DNA of 64,000 nucleotides from NCBI RefSeq assembly GCF_002218025.2, contig NZ_AP018680.1, positions 1-64,000 on the forward strand. Direction: 5' to 3'. The position numbers were made by a program, and so were the translations under genes. How positions within the stretch are numbered: position 1 is the stretch's first letter; the number at the start of each line of letters is the position of its first letter. The notes under the pieces were generated by a model. That model searched no databases and was not told where the DNA came from. It saw only the letters and a program-made list of their open reading frames with translations. Shown here piece after piece: positions 50,268 through 63,974 of the stretch. Origin of the DNA: Vibrio casei. Lineage in GTDB: Bacteria; Pseudomonadota; Gammaproteobacteria; Enterobacterales; Vibrionaceae.

Positions 50268-51668
50268 TTAAAAAAGACGATTTAAACCATTTAATGCCGC
50301 GACTCGGAATGCTTCTGCCATGGTTGGGTAGTTAAAGGTGGTATTAACAAAATACTCGATAGTATTCGCTTTTCCTTTTTGCTCCATGATAGCTTGTCCA
50401 ATGTGGATGATCTCAGCCGCTCTTTCTCCAAAGCAATGAATCCCTAAAATTTGTTTAGTTTCTCGATGGAATAAAATCTTCAAGCTACCAATATCTTTAC
50501 CGGCAATTTGTGCTCGAGCTAAGTGTTTAAATGATGCTCTGCCAACTTCGTACGGGATTTTTGCTGCGGTTAATTCTTGCTCGGTTTTGCCGACAGAGCT
50601 GATTTCAGGAATGGTATAAATACCCGTTGGAATATCATCAATTAAGAAGTTATCGGCTTTTCCTCTTGCGATCGCTTGAGCGACAAATCGACCTTGGTCA
50701 TAAGCGGCGCTGGCAAGGCTTGGGTAACCAATCACATCACCAACCGCATAAACATGCTCGACGGCGGTTTGATAGTGTTTATTGACCGATAGTTGCCCTC
50801 GAGAATCAGGTGTTAGTCCCGCAGCGTCTAAGTTAAGTTTGTCTGTGTTACCGGTTCGGCCATTGGCATAGAGTAGGCAATCGGCTTTCATTTTCTTACC
50901 GGATTCTAAATGAACAATGACTCCATCATCTGTCCCTTCGACTTTTTGATAGGTTTCATCATTACGAATTACGACACCACTATTCCAAAAGTGGTAAGAA
51001 AGTGCATCGGAAGTTTCGTTATCAAGGAAGGCTAAAAGGCGATCTCGGGTATTTATGAGATCCGTTTTGACGCCTAATCCACGGAAAATAGAGGCGTATT
51101 CACAGCCAATCACTCCTGCACCATAAATGATGATGTGCCTTGGATCGTGTTTAAGGCTTAAAATGGTATCACTGTTGTAGATGCGTTCATGTTTAAAATC
51201 GACATCATCAGGTTGGTATGGGCGAGATCCGGTCGCAATAACAAATTTATCTGCGGTGTAATGCTCAAAAGTGCCATCTGCTTGAGCAACAGAAATACTA
51301 TGGCTACCAGTAAATTGCGCACTACCAAATATTAAAGCGCAATCATTTCGGTCGTAAAACCCTTGGCGAAGTCGTGTTTGTTTATCAATAACACTTTTGG
51401 CGTGATTAAGAATATCGGAAAAAGAGGCGGTTAAACTGGTGTTATTTTTGCAAAAAAGTGGATTGCTGTTGAATTCAATAATGCGGCTAACGGCGTGGCG
51501 AAGTGCTTTAGATGGGATGGTTCCCCAGTGAGTACACCCGCCCCCAACACTACTTTCTTTTTCAACAATCGCAACATTTAATCCTGCTTTTGCTAATCCC
51601 ATAGCGGCGCCTTCGCCACCAGGCCCGCTACCGATGACTATGACATCAAAGTGTGTTGAATCTTTCAT
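50268..51668 (-). CDS. sthA: Soluble pyridine nucleotide transhydrogenase
   Basis: FAD enzyme (466 aa) that moves reducing equivalents from NADPH to NAD+. FAD site [18 protein letters not shown]; the active-site region [17 protein letters not shown] has Thr where disulfide reductases have the second Cys, the mark of SthA. The NAD(P) motif is [14 protein letters not shown], and the second FAD motif [17 protein letters not shown]. It is divergent from fabR, as in E. coli. Confidence 0.97.
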   Translation of the reverse strand: MKDSTHFDVIVIGSGPGGEGAAMGLAKAGLNVAIVEKESSVGGGCTHWGTIPSKALRHAVSRIIEFNSNPLFCKNNTSLTASFSDILNHAKSVIDKQTRLRQGFYDRNDCALIFGSAQFTGSHSISVAQADGTFEHYTADKFVIATGSRPYQPDDVDFKHERIYNSDTILSLKHDPRHIIIYGAGVIGCEYASIFRGLGVKTDLINTRDRLLAFLDNETSDALSYHFWNSGVVIRNDETYQKVEGTDDGVIVHLESGKKMKADCLLYANGRTGNTDKLNLDAAGLTPDSRGQLSVNKHYQTAVEHVYAVGDVIGYPSLASAAYDQGRFVAQAIARGKADNFLIDDIPTGIYTIPEISSVGKTEQELTAAKIPYEVGRASFKHLARAQIAGKDIGSLKILFHRETKQILGIHCFGERAAEIIHIGQAIMEQKGKANTIEYFVNTTFNYPTMAEAFRVAALNGLNRLF

Positions 51669-51925
51669 GCTGCTCCCTTGCTTTACCTAAATGACTGATA
51701 AGCGTTTAATTAAACGAGTCATTTTATTGATACTGATGAATGGGATATTAACCTATTCATTTTATGGGTAAATGGTCAGCATGACAGACAGTCGTTGCGA
51801 TCACATAGATCGAACTTTCATAACGTAATTTACAAGGAAGAGAATAAAATTATTTTATAGCATCAATAGGACATGACTCAATTTATCGGTATATTAGACA
51901 TCTGGTTGATAAATAGAAAAGAATT

Positions 51926-52549
51926 ATGGGTATTCGAGCTCAACAGAAAGAAAAAACGCGTCGATCTTTAATTGATGCTGCTTTCGGGCAGTTGAGTGCA
52001 GATCGCGGTTTTTCCAATTTAAGTTTACGAGAAGTTTCTCGAGAGGCTGGGATCGCACCGACTTCTTTTTATCGCCATTTTAAGGATATGGATGAGCTTG
52101 GTTTGGTGATGGTGGATGAAGGTGGCTTATTATTGCGCCAACTTATGCGTCAAGCTCGTCAACGTATTGTTGCCGAAGGGAGTTTGATTCGTACATCAGT
52201 CCACACTTTTATGGAGTTTATCGAGAAAAGCCCAAATATTTTCCGTCTATTATTACGTGAACGTTCTGGAACGTCTGCTGAGTTTCGTATGGCAGTGGCT
52301 CGTGAGGTTCAACATTTTGGTGCTGAATTGGCTGAGTATCTAGTCCATGTTGGTATGGGGCGGGAGCAAGCATCCATTCAAGCGGAAGCGTCGGTTACCA
52401 TTGTATTCACCTCTGGTGCTGAGGCGCTGGATTTAGAGCTAGAAGCAAGGGAAGCCTTAGCCGAGCGAATGATTCTTCAATTAAGAATGTTGTCGAAAGG
52501 GGCAGTAGTGATGCGAACTCAATCCAAAAAGAAGTATATTGATGACTAG
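51926..52549 (+). CDS. fabR: HTH-type transcriptional repressor FabR
   Basis: TetR-family regulator of unsaturated fatty acid synthesis genes (fabA, fabB), 207 aa. The helix-turn-helix lies in about 22-58 ([20 protein letters not shown], then [20 protein letters not shown]). It neighbours sthA and trmA as in E. coli. There the small membrane protein gene yijD lies between fabR and trmA; here only 71 bp separate them, so yijD is absent. Confidence 0.93.
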   Translation: MGIRAQQKEKTRRSLIDAAFGQLSADRGFSNLSLREVSREAGIAPTSFYRHFKDMDELGLVMVDEGGLLLRQLMRQARQRIVAEGSLIRTSVHTFMEFIEKSPNIFRLLLRERSGTSAEFRMAVAREVQHFGAELAEYLVHVGMGREQASIQAEASVTIVFTSGAEALDLELEAREALAERMILQLRMLSKGAVVMRTQSKKKYIDD

Positions 52550-52579
52550 TTAAGTTCATCTGGTTGGATTGATACAACA

Positions 52580-52609
52580 AAAGCCGCAGAGGTTAAACTC
52601 TGCGGCTTT
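52580..52609. terminator. Bidirectional terminator between fabR and trmA
   Basis: AAAGCCGCAGAG (52580-52591) pairs perfectly with 52598-52609. Both sides carry A/T tracts, suiting the convergent pair. Confidence 0.93.
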
Positions 52610-52620
52610 GTTTTTATCAT

Positions 52621-53730
52621 TTATTCTTTTCGTTCAAGGAAAACACCCACTTCCATATGATGGGTGAATGGGAACTGATCAAACAGAGCAAAGCGAGTAA
52701 TGTTATGGGTTTGCGCTAGAATCTCTAAATTGTCTTTCAAGGTTTCTGGGTTACAAGAGATATACATAATGCGCTCATAACCTTGCACCATTTTACAAGT
52801 TCCTTCATCCATACCTGAACGAGGTGGATCGACGAAAATGGTATTACAGTTATAGCTGGCTAAATCAATATTATTATCTTTTAATCGACGAAATTCTCTC
52901 TTGCCTTCCATTGCATCGGTAAAATCTTCCGCTGACATACGAATGATTTGTACATTCTCAATGTTGTTTGCTTTGATGTTGTATTGCGCAGAATCTACCG
53001 ATGGTTTGGCTAGTTCGGTTGCAAGTACCCGTTCAAAGTTTTGTGCTAACGCGAGTGAGAAGTTACCGTTACCACAATAGAGCTCGAGTAAATCACCTTG
53101 GCTGTCTTGGGTGCAATCAACGGCCCATTCTAACATTTTTTGCGCCACAATGCCGTTTGGCTGAGTAAAACTATTTTCAACCTGCTGATAAATGTAAGGC
53201 TTGCTATTCACGTGCAGTTTTTCGACTACATAATCTTTATCCATGACAATTTTTATTTTGCGAGCGCGGCCAATTAAATCTAAGTTGAATCCTTCATCAT
53301 TCAGACGTTGTTTTAAAGCTCGGGCTTCTTTTTTCCATTCATCATCAAGCTGGCGATGGTAAAGCAAAGAAACTAAAATTTCGCCACTAAGGGTGGATAA
53401 GAAGTCTACTTGGAAAAGTTTATGGCGCAGGCTACGGTTATCTTTAATCGCATCAAGCAGCATTGGCATGAGATCATTGATTAAACGACTGGCGGCTGGG
53501 AATTGATCAACTCGGTATTTCTCACGCGTCTTTTGATCGAACATGATGTAATAAATATCTTCGCCTTCATGCCAAACTCTAAACTCAGCGCGCATACGGT
53601 AATACTGTTCTAGGGATTCAAAAATTTCCACTTTAGGTGTTGTAAAGTCACCAAACATTTCATCTAAACGTTGTAGTTTTTCATTTAATTGTTTTGTGTA
53701 GCGATCGGTGTCGCCAGTTTGGTTAGACAT
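52621..53730 (-). CDS. trmA: tRNA (uracil(54)-C5)-methyltransferase TrmA
   Basis: Makes ribothymidine at position 54 of tRNA (and acts on tmRNA), 369 aa. SAM-binding [16 protein letters not shown], the [14 protein letters not shown] motif and the nucleophile motif [13 protein letters not shown] are intact. I chose the ATG at 53730, preceded by AAAGG at 7 nt; the frame is open another 42 codons upstream but has no ribosome binding site or family support. Divergent from btuB, as in E. coli. Confidence 0.96.
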   Translation of the reverse strand: MSNQTGDTDRYTKQLNEKLQRLDEMFGDFTTPKVEIFESLEQYYRMRAEFRVWHEGEDIYYIMFDQKTREKYRVDQFPAASRLINDLMPMLLDAIKDNRSLRHKLFQVDFLSTLSGEILVSLLYHRQLDDEWKKEARALKQRLNDEGFNLDLIGRARKIKIVMDKDYVVEKLHVNSKPYIYQQVENSFTQPNGIVAQKMLEWAVDCTQDSQGDLLELYCGNGNFSLALAQNFERVLATELAKPSVDSAQYNIKANNIENVQIIRMSAEDFTDAMEGKREFRRLKDNNIDLASYNCNTIFVDPPRSGMDEGTCKMVQGYERIMYISCNPETLKDNLEILAQTHNITRFALFDQFPFTHHMEVGVFLERKE

Positions 53731-53937
53731 AAAAAAACCTTTTACTTTGAACAGAACAGGATTAGAACAAGGAGGGCAGATTTTATCCATCGAGAGGGAG
53801 ATGTCCAGTTTTGTCGTTAATCCATCATTTTTTTGAATGAATAATAAGAAAGTCATCTATTCTTATTAACTATAGGTAGACATGAAAATCCTAGCACCTT
53901 AGGATGCATGCAGCTGGTGACCACAAGTTTTTGTAAT

Positions 53938-54130
53938 GAAAGTGGGTGGTTTAAAAGGGAATTTGGTGTAAATCCAGAACTGACGCGCAGCGGTGAGAAG
54001 AACGAAACTTTCAAGTACTTTAATCTAGGTATGTTGACACTGTCTCACAGGGATGAGATGGGAAGTCGAAAGAAGTAGGTAATGAAACAAATTTTGTTTT
54101 GTTGAGCTTTAAGTCCGAAAACCTGCCAGT
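53938..54130 (+). promoter_or_regulatory. Cobalamin (B12) riboswitch upstream of btuB
   Basis: The conserved elements occur in order: GGGAATTTGGTG at 53957-53968, AATCCAGAACTGACGCGCAG and CGGTGAGAAG at 53971-54000, CACTGTC, GGGATGAGATGGGAAGTCG and finally AAGTCCGAAAACCTGCC ending near 54127. The same landmarks are present in the E. coli btuB leader. Bound adenosylcobalamin should reduce btuB translation or transcription. I could not define the expression platform. Confidence 0.93.
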
Positions 54131-54179
54131 GATTCAGAGCAATAGCTCGCTATGTTTCTCGCGTTTTAGGACTACAATA

Positions 54180-55997
54180 ATGAAAAAAACAACCTTAGAT
54201 ACTATCATCAGCACTGTCGTTGGTAGTAGTATTTTTCTGCCTTTATATGTTCAAGCACAAGATGTGGCATCGTCGTCAGCTCAAGCGACCGATGTTATGT
54301 TAGTGACTGCGATCAAGAGAACCGATCCGGTTACCAATTTAGTGACACCTATCGTTGAAATTACCAAGCAAGATATTCTGGCATCTCAAGCAAACACATT
54401 GGCTGAAGTATTAAGACAATTGCCAGGCGTGCAGCTTAGCTCTAATGGTGGTTATAACCAACCAAGCCGTATTTATGTACGTGGTAGCAGCGATGTTGTC
54501 ATTCTATTTAATGGTGTTCGGCTCGGCAGTGCTACGTTAGGGTATTCTGATATTAGTCAGCTTCCGTTAGCTGGTATTGAAAAAATTGAATATTTACGAG
54601 GCTCAAGAGCTGCTGTGTATGGCGCCGATGCGAGTGCCGGTGTGATCAATATTATGACACGTGGTAATAACCAAGAAACGACAGGGAGTGTACAAGCGAC
54701 CGGTGGTTCGAATGGGTATCAAAGTTATACTGCCAGCACCTTTATGGTACCAAGCGATAAAGCTTGGTTAAACATTACTGCACAGTATCAGCATTCAGAT
54801 GGTTATAACGTTGCTACTTTTGGTGATGATGATCGTGATGGATTGGAGAATAATAACTTCGTGGCAGATTGGGGAGTGCAATTAGATCCAAATTGGTTGA
54901 TCCGTATGAATGGTTATTATCATCAAGGCCAGACAGAATATGACTATAATCCTGCTTGGGGTGCGAGTGCAGACCAAAATAAGACGGATAACTACAGTAT
55001 GAATGGGCAAGTTATTTATACTACAGAGCGCTTTGTGTCTAATTTAACCTTAGGTAACAGCCAAGATAAGTCAAAAACACAACATAACGTACCGTCTTCT
55101 CAAACAGTAACGCAAAGACAACAAGTGACTTGGCGTAATAATTATCAATTTACTAAAGTGAATAGCGTGGGCTTTGGTGCTGAGTATATTAACGATGATG
55201 TGGGGGATTCCGATACTATTTATGACGTGAAAGAGCGTGATAATAAGGCGGCTTACTTAACATTGGGCCATGATGGAGAAGTCGTTCAGCTCGAAGGTAG
55301 TGTTCGCTTTGATGACAATGAACAATTTGGTGATAAAACTACATGGCAACTAGGCACTGGTTGGCAATTTGTTGAAGCGTTGCGCTTAACGGCGAACGTT
55401 GGCACTGGCTTTAAAGCGCCTACTTTTAATCAGTTGTATTATCCCGGTTTTGCGAATCCTAACTTACAACCTGAAGAGTCAACAAATTATGAAGTTGCTT
55501 TAGAGGGGGAACACATCTTTTTAAATTGGCGTTTCGCAGGTTTTTATAACGATGTCGATAACCGTATTAGTTGTCAATCGGCTTTTTCAACTTGTACAAA
55601 TAACAACCTTATTATTCAAGGTGTCGAATGGGTTGGTAGCTTTAATACAGGTTTGTTAAGCCATCAAGTCTCTTTAGAGTATTTAGATCCAGAAGATAAA
55701 GACACAGGTAAAGATGCTATTCGTATCGCCCGAGATAACTTTAAATGGCAAGTAGGTTATCAAGCGGATTCTTGGCAGGCGAATATTAGCTACCTTTATC
55801 AAGGTAAGCGATATGACTCTGGCGATGTTCGTCTAGATGGTTATAGCTTGGTGAATCTAGCTGCGAGTTATAAGTTGACCCGTCAGTGGGTTTTATCGGC
55901 GCGTATCGACAACTTACTCGATGCCGATTATGAAACGGCTGCCACATACGTTCAACCGGAAAGATCTTACTACGGCTCAATTGCCTATCAATTCTAG
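54180..55997 (+). CDS. btuB: Outer-membrane vitamin B12 receptor BtuB
   Basis: TonB-dependent transporter of 605 aa. A signal peptide covers about 1-26 (ending VQAQ). The TonB box is near VMLVTAIKR. The plug domain runs to about 165 (AEVLRQLPGVQLSSNGG, YLRGSRAAVYGADASAGVIN). A 22-strand barrel ends in aromatic YYGSIAYQF. I chose the ATG at 54180, preceded by TAGGA and placed after the riboswitch; an upstream in-frame ATG would lie inside the switch. Confidence 0.95.
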   Translation: MKKTTLDTIISTVVGSSIFLPLYVQAQDVASSSAQATDVMLVTAIKRTDPVTNLVTPIVEITKQDILASQANTLAEVLRQLPGVQLSSNGGYNQPSRIYVRGSSDVVILFNGVRLGSATLGYSDISQLPLAGIEKIEYLRGSRAAVYGADASAGVINIMTRGNNQETTGSVQATGGSNGYQSYTASTFMVPSDKAWLNITAQYQHSDGYNVATFGDDDRDGLENNNFVADWGVQLDPNWLIRMNGYYHQGQTEYDYNPAWGASADQNKTDNYSMNGQVIYTTERFVSNLTLGNSQDKSKTQHNVPSSQTVTQRQQVTWRNNYQFTKVNSVGFGAEYINDDVGDSDTIYDVKERDNKAAYLTLGHDGEVVQLEGSVRFDDNEQFGDKTTWQLGTGWQFVEALRLTANVGTGFKAPTFNQLYYPGFANPNLQPEESTNYEVALEGEHIFLNWRFAGFYNDVDNRISCQSAFSTCTNNNLIIQGVEWVGSFNTGLLSHQVSLEYLDPEDKDTGKDAIRIARDNFKWQVGYQADSWQANISYLYQGKRYDSGDVRLDGYSLVNLAASYKLTRQWVLSARIDNLLDADYETAATYVQPERSYYGSIAYQF

Positions 55998-56025
55998 GTG
56001 TTAGATTTTTTATTACATTAATATA

Positions 56026-56057
56026 AAGTGTTCATCATGATTGGTGAGCACTTTTTT
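56026..56057 (+). terminator. Terminator after btuB
   Basis: AAGTGTTCA (56026-56034) pairs with TGAGCACTT (56045-56053) with one G-U pair, followed by a T run. Confidence 0.82.
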
Positions 56058-56134
56058 ATTTTGTATGAATATAAACTAAACCAGTTCCGTTATAATCATG
56101 AGTCGGTACTTTTGATGTTAAGTAGGTGAAGACG

Positions 56135-56941
56135 TTGGCCAATATTTTGATTTTTGATTCAGGAGTAGGAGGGCTTTCTGTCTTTCAGGAAATACAGAGT
56201 CAATTACCTATGCTGAATTATGTTTATCTATTTGATAACGAAGCGTATCCATATGGGGAGCTAAAACCTGAAATATTAATTTCTCGTGTGACATCTTTGG
56301 TGTGCACGATAGTGGAACGCTTAAATATCGATATGGTAGTTATTGCTTGTAATACTGCCAGTACCATTGTGCTGCCGTTTCTACGCCAACAATTGCTTAT
56401 TCCTATTGTAGGGGTTGTGCCTGCTATTAAACCGGCCGCCTTAATATCAAAAAAAGCGATTGGATTAATTGCTACTCCTGCGACAGTTAATCGGAAGTAT
56501 ACTCATGATTTAATTGATGAGTTTTCACCGTTAATTCCAGTTAAATTACTTGGGACGACTCGATTAGTTATGATGGCAGAAGAAAAGCTAAGAGGAAAAA
56601 GGGTTGATATGGCTGAGTTGAAGGGAGTATTAAGCCCATTAATTGGGCAGATTGACGTTGCTGTTTTAGGCTGTACTCATTTTCCATTGTTACATGATGA
56701 GATACAAACTGTTTTAGGTCTGGATGTCACTCTGGTTGATTCTGGATTAGCGATAGCAAAAAGAGTCAGAGACTTAGTGCAAGGTAAAATATCGTTATCG
56801 AAAATTAAACATTTGGGTGAAGTTCAAAAGCAACATTTTATATACAGCAGTGCCGCTCCCTGGGAAGGCGCGGCACTGAATAAGGGGTTACAACAGTTTG
56901 GGTTTAGTCCAGTTCAGACATTCCGCCTTCAGGATGCTTAG
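56135..56941 (+). CDS. murI: Glutamate racemase
   Basis: Makes D-glutamate for peptidoglycan, 268 aa from this start. Catalytic Cys motifs are [13 protein letters not shown] and [26 protein letters not shown] is the N-terminal hallmark. The start is uncertain: TTG at 56135 has AGGTG 6 nt upstream and fits the family N terminus ([10 protein letters not shown]), whereas GTG at 56126 lacks a clear ribosome binding site. It follows btuB and precedes the rRNA operon, as in E. coli. Its 3' end overlaps the convergent RRM gene by 38 nt. Confidence 0.94.
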   Translation: MANILIFDSGVGGLSVFQEIQSQLPMLNYVYLFDNEAYPYGELKPEILISRVTSLVCTIVERLNIDMVVIACNTASTIVLPFLRQQLLIPIVGVVPAIKPAALISKKAIGLIATPATVNRKYTHDLIDEFSPLIPVKLLGTTRLVMMAEEKLRGKRVDMAELKGVLSPLIGQIDVAVLGCTHFPLLHDEIQTVLGLDVTLVDSGLAIAKRVRDLVQGKISLSKIKHLGEVQKQHFIYSSAAPWEGAALNKGLQQFGFSPVQTFRLQDA

Positions 56942-57359
56942 GATCATTAGCAACGCGAACTTTTAAAGTTCTTTGCATATAATCTTTTTCATTCAAAGCG
57001 GCAATAACTTCGTCGGCATCTGATTCCGCTACGACAACAAAACCGAATCCACGGCGCTTTCCGGTTCTTTTGTCTTTCATCAAACGAACAGCAAAAACTT
57101 CACCATGTTCAGAGAAAACTTGGCGCACATTTGATTCATTAGCCTTATAAGGAAGATTTCCAACATAAAGGGTTTGAGTCGATGCTTTCTCTGAATTAGA
57201 GCTAGACTGGGTTGACGTTGAAACTGATTGGATAAAAACGGTTGCGACAACACCAATTAAAAAGCTAATAGCTGGGTGAATCGTATTTAACGAGAAAAAT
57301 AAAGCGGTTCCAAGTACTGCAAGAGCGATGATCATAATAATCGATTTTTTTGAGTTCAT
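56904..57359 (-). CDS. Membrane-anchored RRM RNA-binding protein
   Basis: A 151-residue protein. Residues about 6-50 contain two hydrophobic stretches ([16 protein letters not shown] and [16 protein letters not shown]). A Ser/Thr-rich linker follows, then an RRM domain from about 62: RNP2 is LYVGNL, RNP1 is RRGFGFVVV. The RRM resembles the small Rbp proteins of cyanobacteria and proteobacteria, but these are usually soluble. The 3' ends of this gene and murI overlap by 38 nt. Role unknown; membrane-associated RNA binding is an inference. Confidence 0.82.
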   Translation of the reverse strand: MNSKKSIIMIIALAVLGTALFFSLNTIHPAISFLIGVVATVFIQSVSTSTQSSSNSEKASTQTLYVGNLPYKANESNVRQVFSEHGEVFAVRLMKDKRTGKRRGFGFVVVAESDADEVIAALNEKDYMQRTLKVRVANDPKHPEGGMSELD

Positions 57360-57551
57360 ATTTGCATACTACATGTTGAATAAAAGAAAGTAAGAATACA
57401 TCTATATTAATAATAGACATATTGATCTTACGTTTAATAACTAACATTTGCCAACTTATTGCTGTGATACCGCTCAAATGTTTAAATTATAATCATAAAA
57501 TAATGATTTGGTTTAATTTTAAGCGGTTGATTGTTTTTTTATAAAAAGTAC

Positions 57552-57579
57552 TTGCCAATATGATGAGCTTCTCTATAAT
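57552..57579 (+). promoter_or_regulatory. rRNA operon P1 promoter
   Basis: The -35 element TTGCCA (57552-57557), a 16-nt spacer, -10 TATAAT (57574-57579) and a GC-rich discriminator GCGCCC follow the rrn P1 pattern, as expected for ppGpp/DksA-sensitive promoters. AT-rich sequence just upstream could act as an UP element. The 360-bp leader to the 16S gene has no coding frame. Confidence 0.88.
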
Positions 57580-57742
57580 GCGCCCTCACTGACACGGAGC
57601 ACACAGCCTAACGGCGCTGCGAGTCAGAGGTCAAAACCTTCTCAAAAAGGATTAGAAAATAAGTTTCAAAAAGTGTTTGACACCGAAGCTTAAATGACTA
57701 AAATGACCGACCTGTTCACTGAGGCGAAAGCCGAAAGAACAA

Positions 57743-57755
57743 CGCTCTTTAACAA
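57743..57755 (+). promoter_or_regulatory. rrn leader boxA
   Basis: CGCTCTTTAACAA is a boxA antitermination site, differing from the usual TGCTCTTTAACAA at one position. It binds NusB/NusE to keep rRNA transcription Rho-resistant. Confidence 0.85.
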
Positions 57756-57982
57756 TTTAAACCTATCAATCTGTGTGGGCACTCGTTGATGATAATCAAA
57801 AAGAATTATCAATGAACTGAGTGACCAAATCGATTATTAGTTTACTAATAATTGGCACAGTCAATTCATTATCATTTCCTGCTGGGAAATGGTAATAAAC
57901 TTTAAAGTTACTTTCTACCTCGGTAGAAATGAGTTTGAAGTCAGTAATCATTGAGCCGATGCGAAAGCATCAACAAAACTTT

Positions 57983-59538
<1,556 letters not shown>

Positions 59539-59629
59539 CGAAAGATTTATTATTGATGAGTACCCACACAGATTGATTAGGTTTATATAGAAAAGAGTTT
59601 GAAAGCATCCCAATGCTTTCACCGTCCGT

Positions 59630-59705
59630 GTCCCGTTCGTCTAGAGGCCTAGGACACCGCCCTTTCACGGCGGTAACAGGGGTTCGACTCCCCTACGGGA
59701 TACCA
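59630..59705 (+). tRNA. tRNA-Glu (TTC)
   Basis: A 76-nt cloverleaf with anticodon TTC in CCCTTTCACGG, T-loop GGTTCGACTC and encoded CCA. It is first in the 16S-23S spacer. Confidence 0.97.
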
Positions 59706-59724
59706 TCTTCTTTAATGAAGATCT

Positions 59725-59800
59725 GGGTCGTTAGCTCAGTTGGTAGAGCAGTTGACTTTTAATCAATTGGTCGCAGGTTCGAATCCTGCACGACCCACCA
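59725..59800 (+). tRNA. tRNA-Lys (TTT)
   Basis: A 76-nt cloverleaf with anticodon TTT in GACTTTTAATC, D-loop AGCTCAGTTGG, T-loop GGTTCGAATC and encoded CCA. Confidence 0.97.
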
Positions 59801-59819
59801 TTATCTTATTTAGATATAT

Positions 59820-59895
59820 GGGGCTATAGCTCAGCTGGGAGAGCGCCTGCCTTGCACGCAGGAGGTCTGCGGTTCGATCCCGCATAGCTCCACCA
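59820..59895 (+). tRNA. tRNA-Ala (TGC)
   Basis: A 76-nt cloverleaf with anticodon TGC in CCTTGCACGC, D-loop AGCTCAGCTGG and encoded CCA. Typical of 16S-23S spacers. Confidence 0.97.
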
Positions 59896-59923
59896 TTCCT
59901 TCCTTAAGGAATTGAAATATTAA

Positions 59924-59999
59924 GGGCGATTAGCTCAGTTGGGAGAGCACCTGCCTTACAAGCAGGGGGTCACTGGTTCGAGCCCGGTATCGCCCACCA
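59924..59999 (+). tRNA. tRNA-Val (TAC)
   Basis: A 76-nt cloverleaf with anticodon TAC in CCTTACAAGC, T-loop GGTTCGAGCC and encoded CCA. It completes the Glu-Lys-Ala-Val spacer set seen in vibrios. Confidence 0.97.
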
Positions 60000-60105
60000 C
60001 TCTTTAAATGCTTTTACGATGCTTCGCATCCAATAACTACTTTGGATGGGATTCTTTGTCGCCGAAAGTCTTTAAAAAGTGGTTTGTTTGAAAAGAATAA
60101 ACTCT

Positions 60106-60118
60106 TGCTCTTTAACAA
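60106..60118 (+). promoter_or_regulatory. Spacer boxA before 23S rRNA
   Basis: TGCTCTTTAACAA is a perfect boxA in the spacer between tRNA-Val and 23S, serving antitermination through the 23S gene. Confidence 0.85.
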
Positions 60119-60349
60119 TTTGGAAAGCTGACTAGATAAACATTTACTGTTTATCTTAATAAAAGTTCTCAAATCTTATTGCTTGCAAGTGATGAGTAAC
60201 AACACACATTCAAGTGTCTTGTATTCTACAAACCAGTAATGGTTTGTTCTATTGAGTCCGGCAAATCGTTTATTTTGGATTACCCTCCAAAATAAACAAA
60301 AACTAAACCTTATTTAGTTGACATACATAAAGACCCTTTTGGGTTGTAT

Positions 60350-63237
<2,888 letters not shown>

Positions 63238-63354
63238 ACAACACCTAAAGGGTTTTGTTGTTGGATTTAATAGATATAAGACATACTTGAATGAGTGTGA
63301 GAACGAACAGCTTTCCGAATTAAGTTAAACGCTTTTGCGTTTAACCAAAGAATT

Positions 63355-63474
63355 TGCTTGGCGACCATAGCGCTTTGGACCCACCTGATTCCATGCCGAA
63401 CTCAGAAGTGAAACGAAGTAGCGCCGATGGTAGTGTGGGGTTTCCCCATGTGAGAGTAGGACATCGCCAGGCTT
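63355..63474 (+). rRNA. rrf: 5S ribosomal RNA
   Basis: About 120 nt, from TGCTTGGCGACCATAGCG to ATCGCCAGGCTT, with the conserved CCATGCCGAACTCAGAAGTG core. The terminal stem pairs GCTTGGCG with CGCCAGGC (one G-U). Confidence 0.97.
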
Positions 63475-63502
63475 TAAATTTAGTTTACTGAATAGACACT
63501 GC

Positions 63503-63579
63503 GGAGTGGTAGTTCAGTTGGTTAGAATACCGGCCTGTCACGCCGGGGGTCGCGGGTTCGAGTCCCGTCCACTCCGCCA
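63503..63579 (+). tRNA. tRNA-Asp (GTC)
   Basis: A 77-nt cloverleaf with anticodon GTC in CCTGTCACGC, T-loop GGTTCGAGTC and encoded CCA. It lies 28 nt after 5S as the distal gene of the rRNA operon. Confidence 0.97.
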
Positions 63580-63594
63580 CTTATTTTTAGATGA

Positions 63595-63625
63595 AAGCCT
63601 GATTCGAAAGAGTCAGGCTTTTTTG
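63595..63625 (+). terminator. Terminator of the rRNA operon
   Basis: AAGCCTGATTC pairs with GAGTCAGGCTT with one G-U pair, followed by TTTTTTG and more T. It closes the rrn transcription unit after tRNA-Asp. Confidence 0.9.
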
Positions 63626-63691
63626 TTTTTATAGCTAGTGTTAAATAAGGTTGATACTTTCCAAGCTTAAAAATTGGAGAATAACCACTAA

Positions 63692-63974
63692 ATGAATTCA
63701 ACGAGATTACTCCCTTACTTTTAAATTTACCGTTGTAAACCAAGTAGAAAATGGTGAATTTATTTATGAATTAACTCAAGATAATATGGTATTCAATAGC
63801 CGCTTTACGATTTTAACTTGGCTTCGGGGTTGTGGTCGACTAGATTGGTCTAGAGGAATACCTGTATTTATTCAGAAAGGAGGACCAGTTGTGAAGGACA
63901 TAGATGAGGTATGGTAATGGTTAAAGGATCAGTGGAACCCTAAAATACAAACGCCCAATGATATTGAACTTTAA
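63692..63974 (+). pseudogene. Broken gene of unknown function downstream of the rRNA operon
   Basis: From 63696 a frame stays open to a TAA at 63915-63917 and then, still in frame, continues for 18 sense codons to a second TAA at 63972-63974. The translation looks protein-like (FTVVNQVENGEFIYELTQDN, LTWLRGCGRLDWSRGIPVF, VVKDIDEVW*WLKDQWNPKI). An ATG at 63692 with GGAG upstream is in a different frame, suggesting a frameshift in the T-rich stretch near 63715. A frameshift plus a nonsense codon points to a decayed gene. I do not recognise the family. Confidence 0.45.

Noticed and set aside
53731..53856. 42-codon upstream extension of trmA
   Set aside because: No ribosome binding site, poor similarity to TrmA N termini, and AAAGG precedes the ATG at 53730.
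54099..54179. 27-codon upstream extension of btuB
   Set aside because: It lies within the cobalamin riboswitch, and the signal peptide begins at the ATG at 54180.
63522..63743. Minus-strand frame of 73 codons across tRNA-Asp and the rrn terminator
   Set aside because: It spans a tRNA gene and a terminator; its 3' part mirrors the tRNA.
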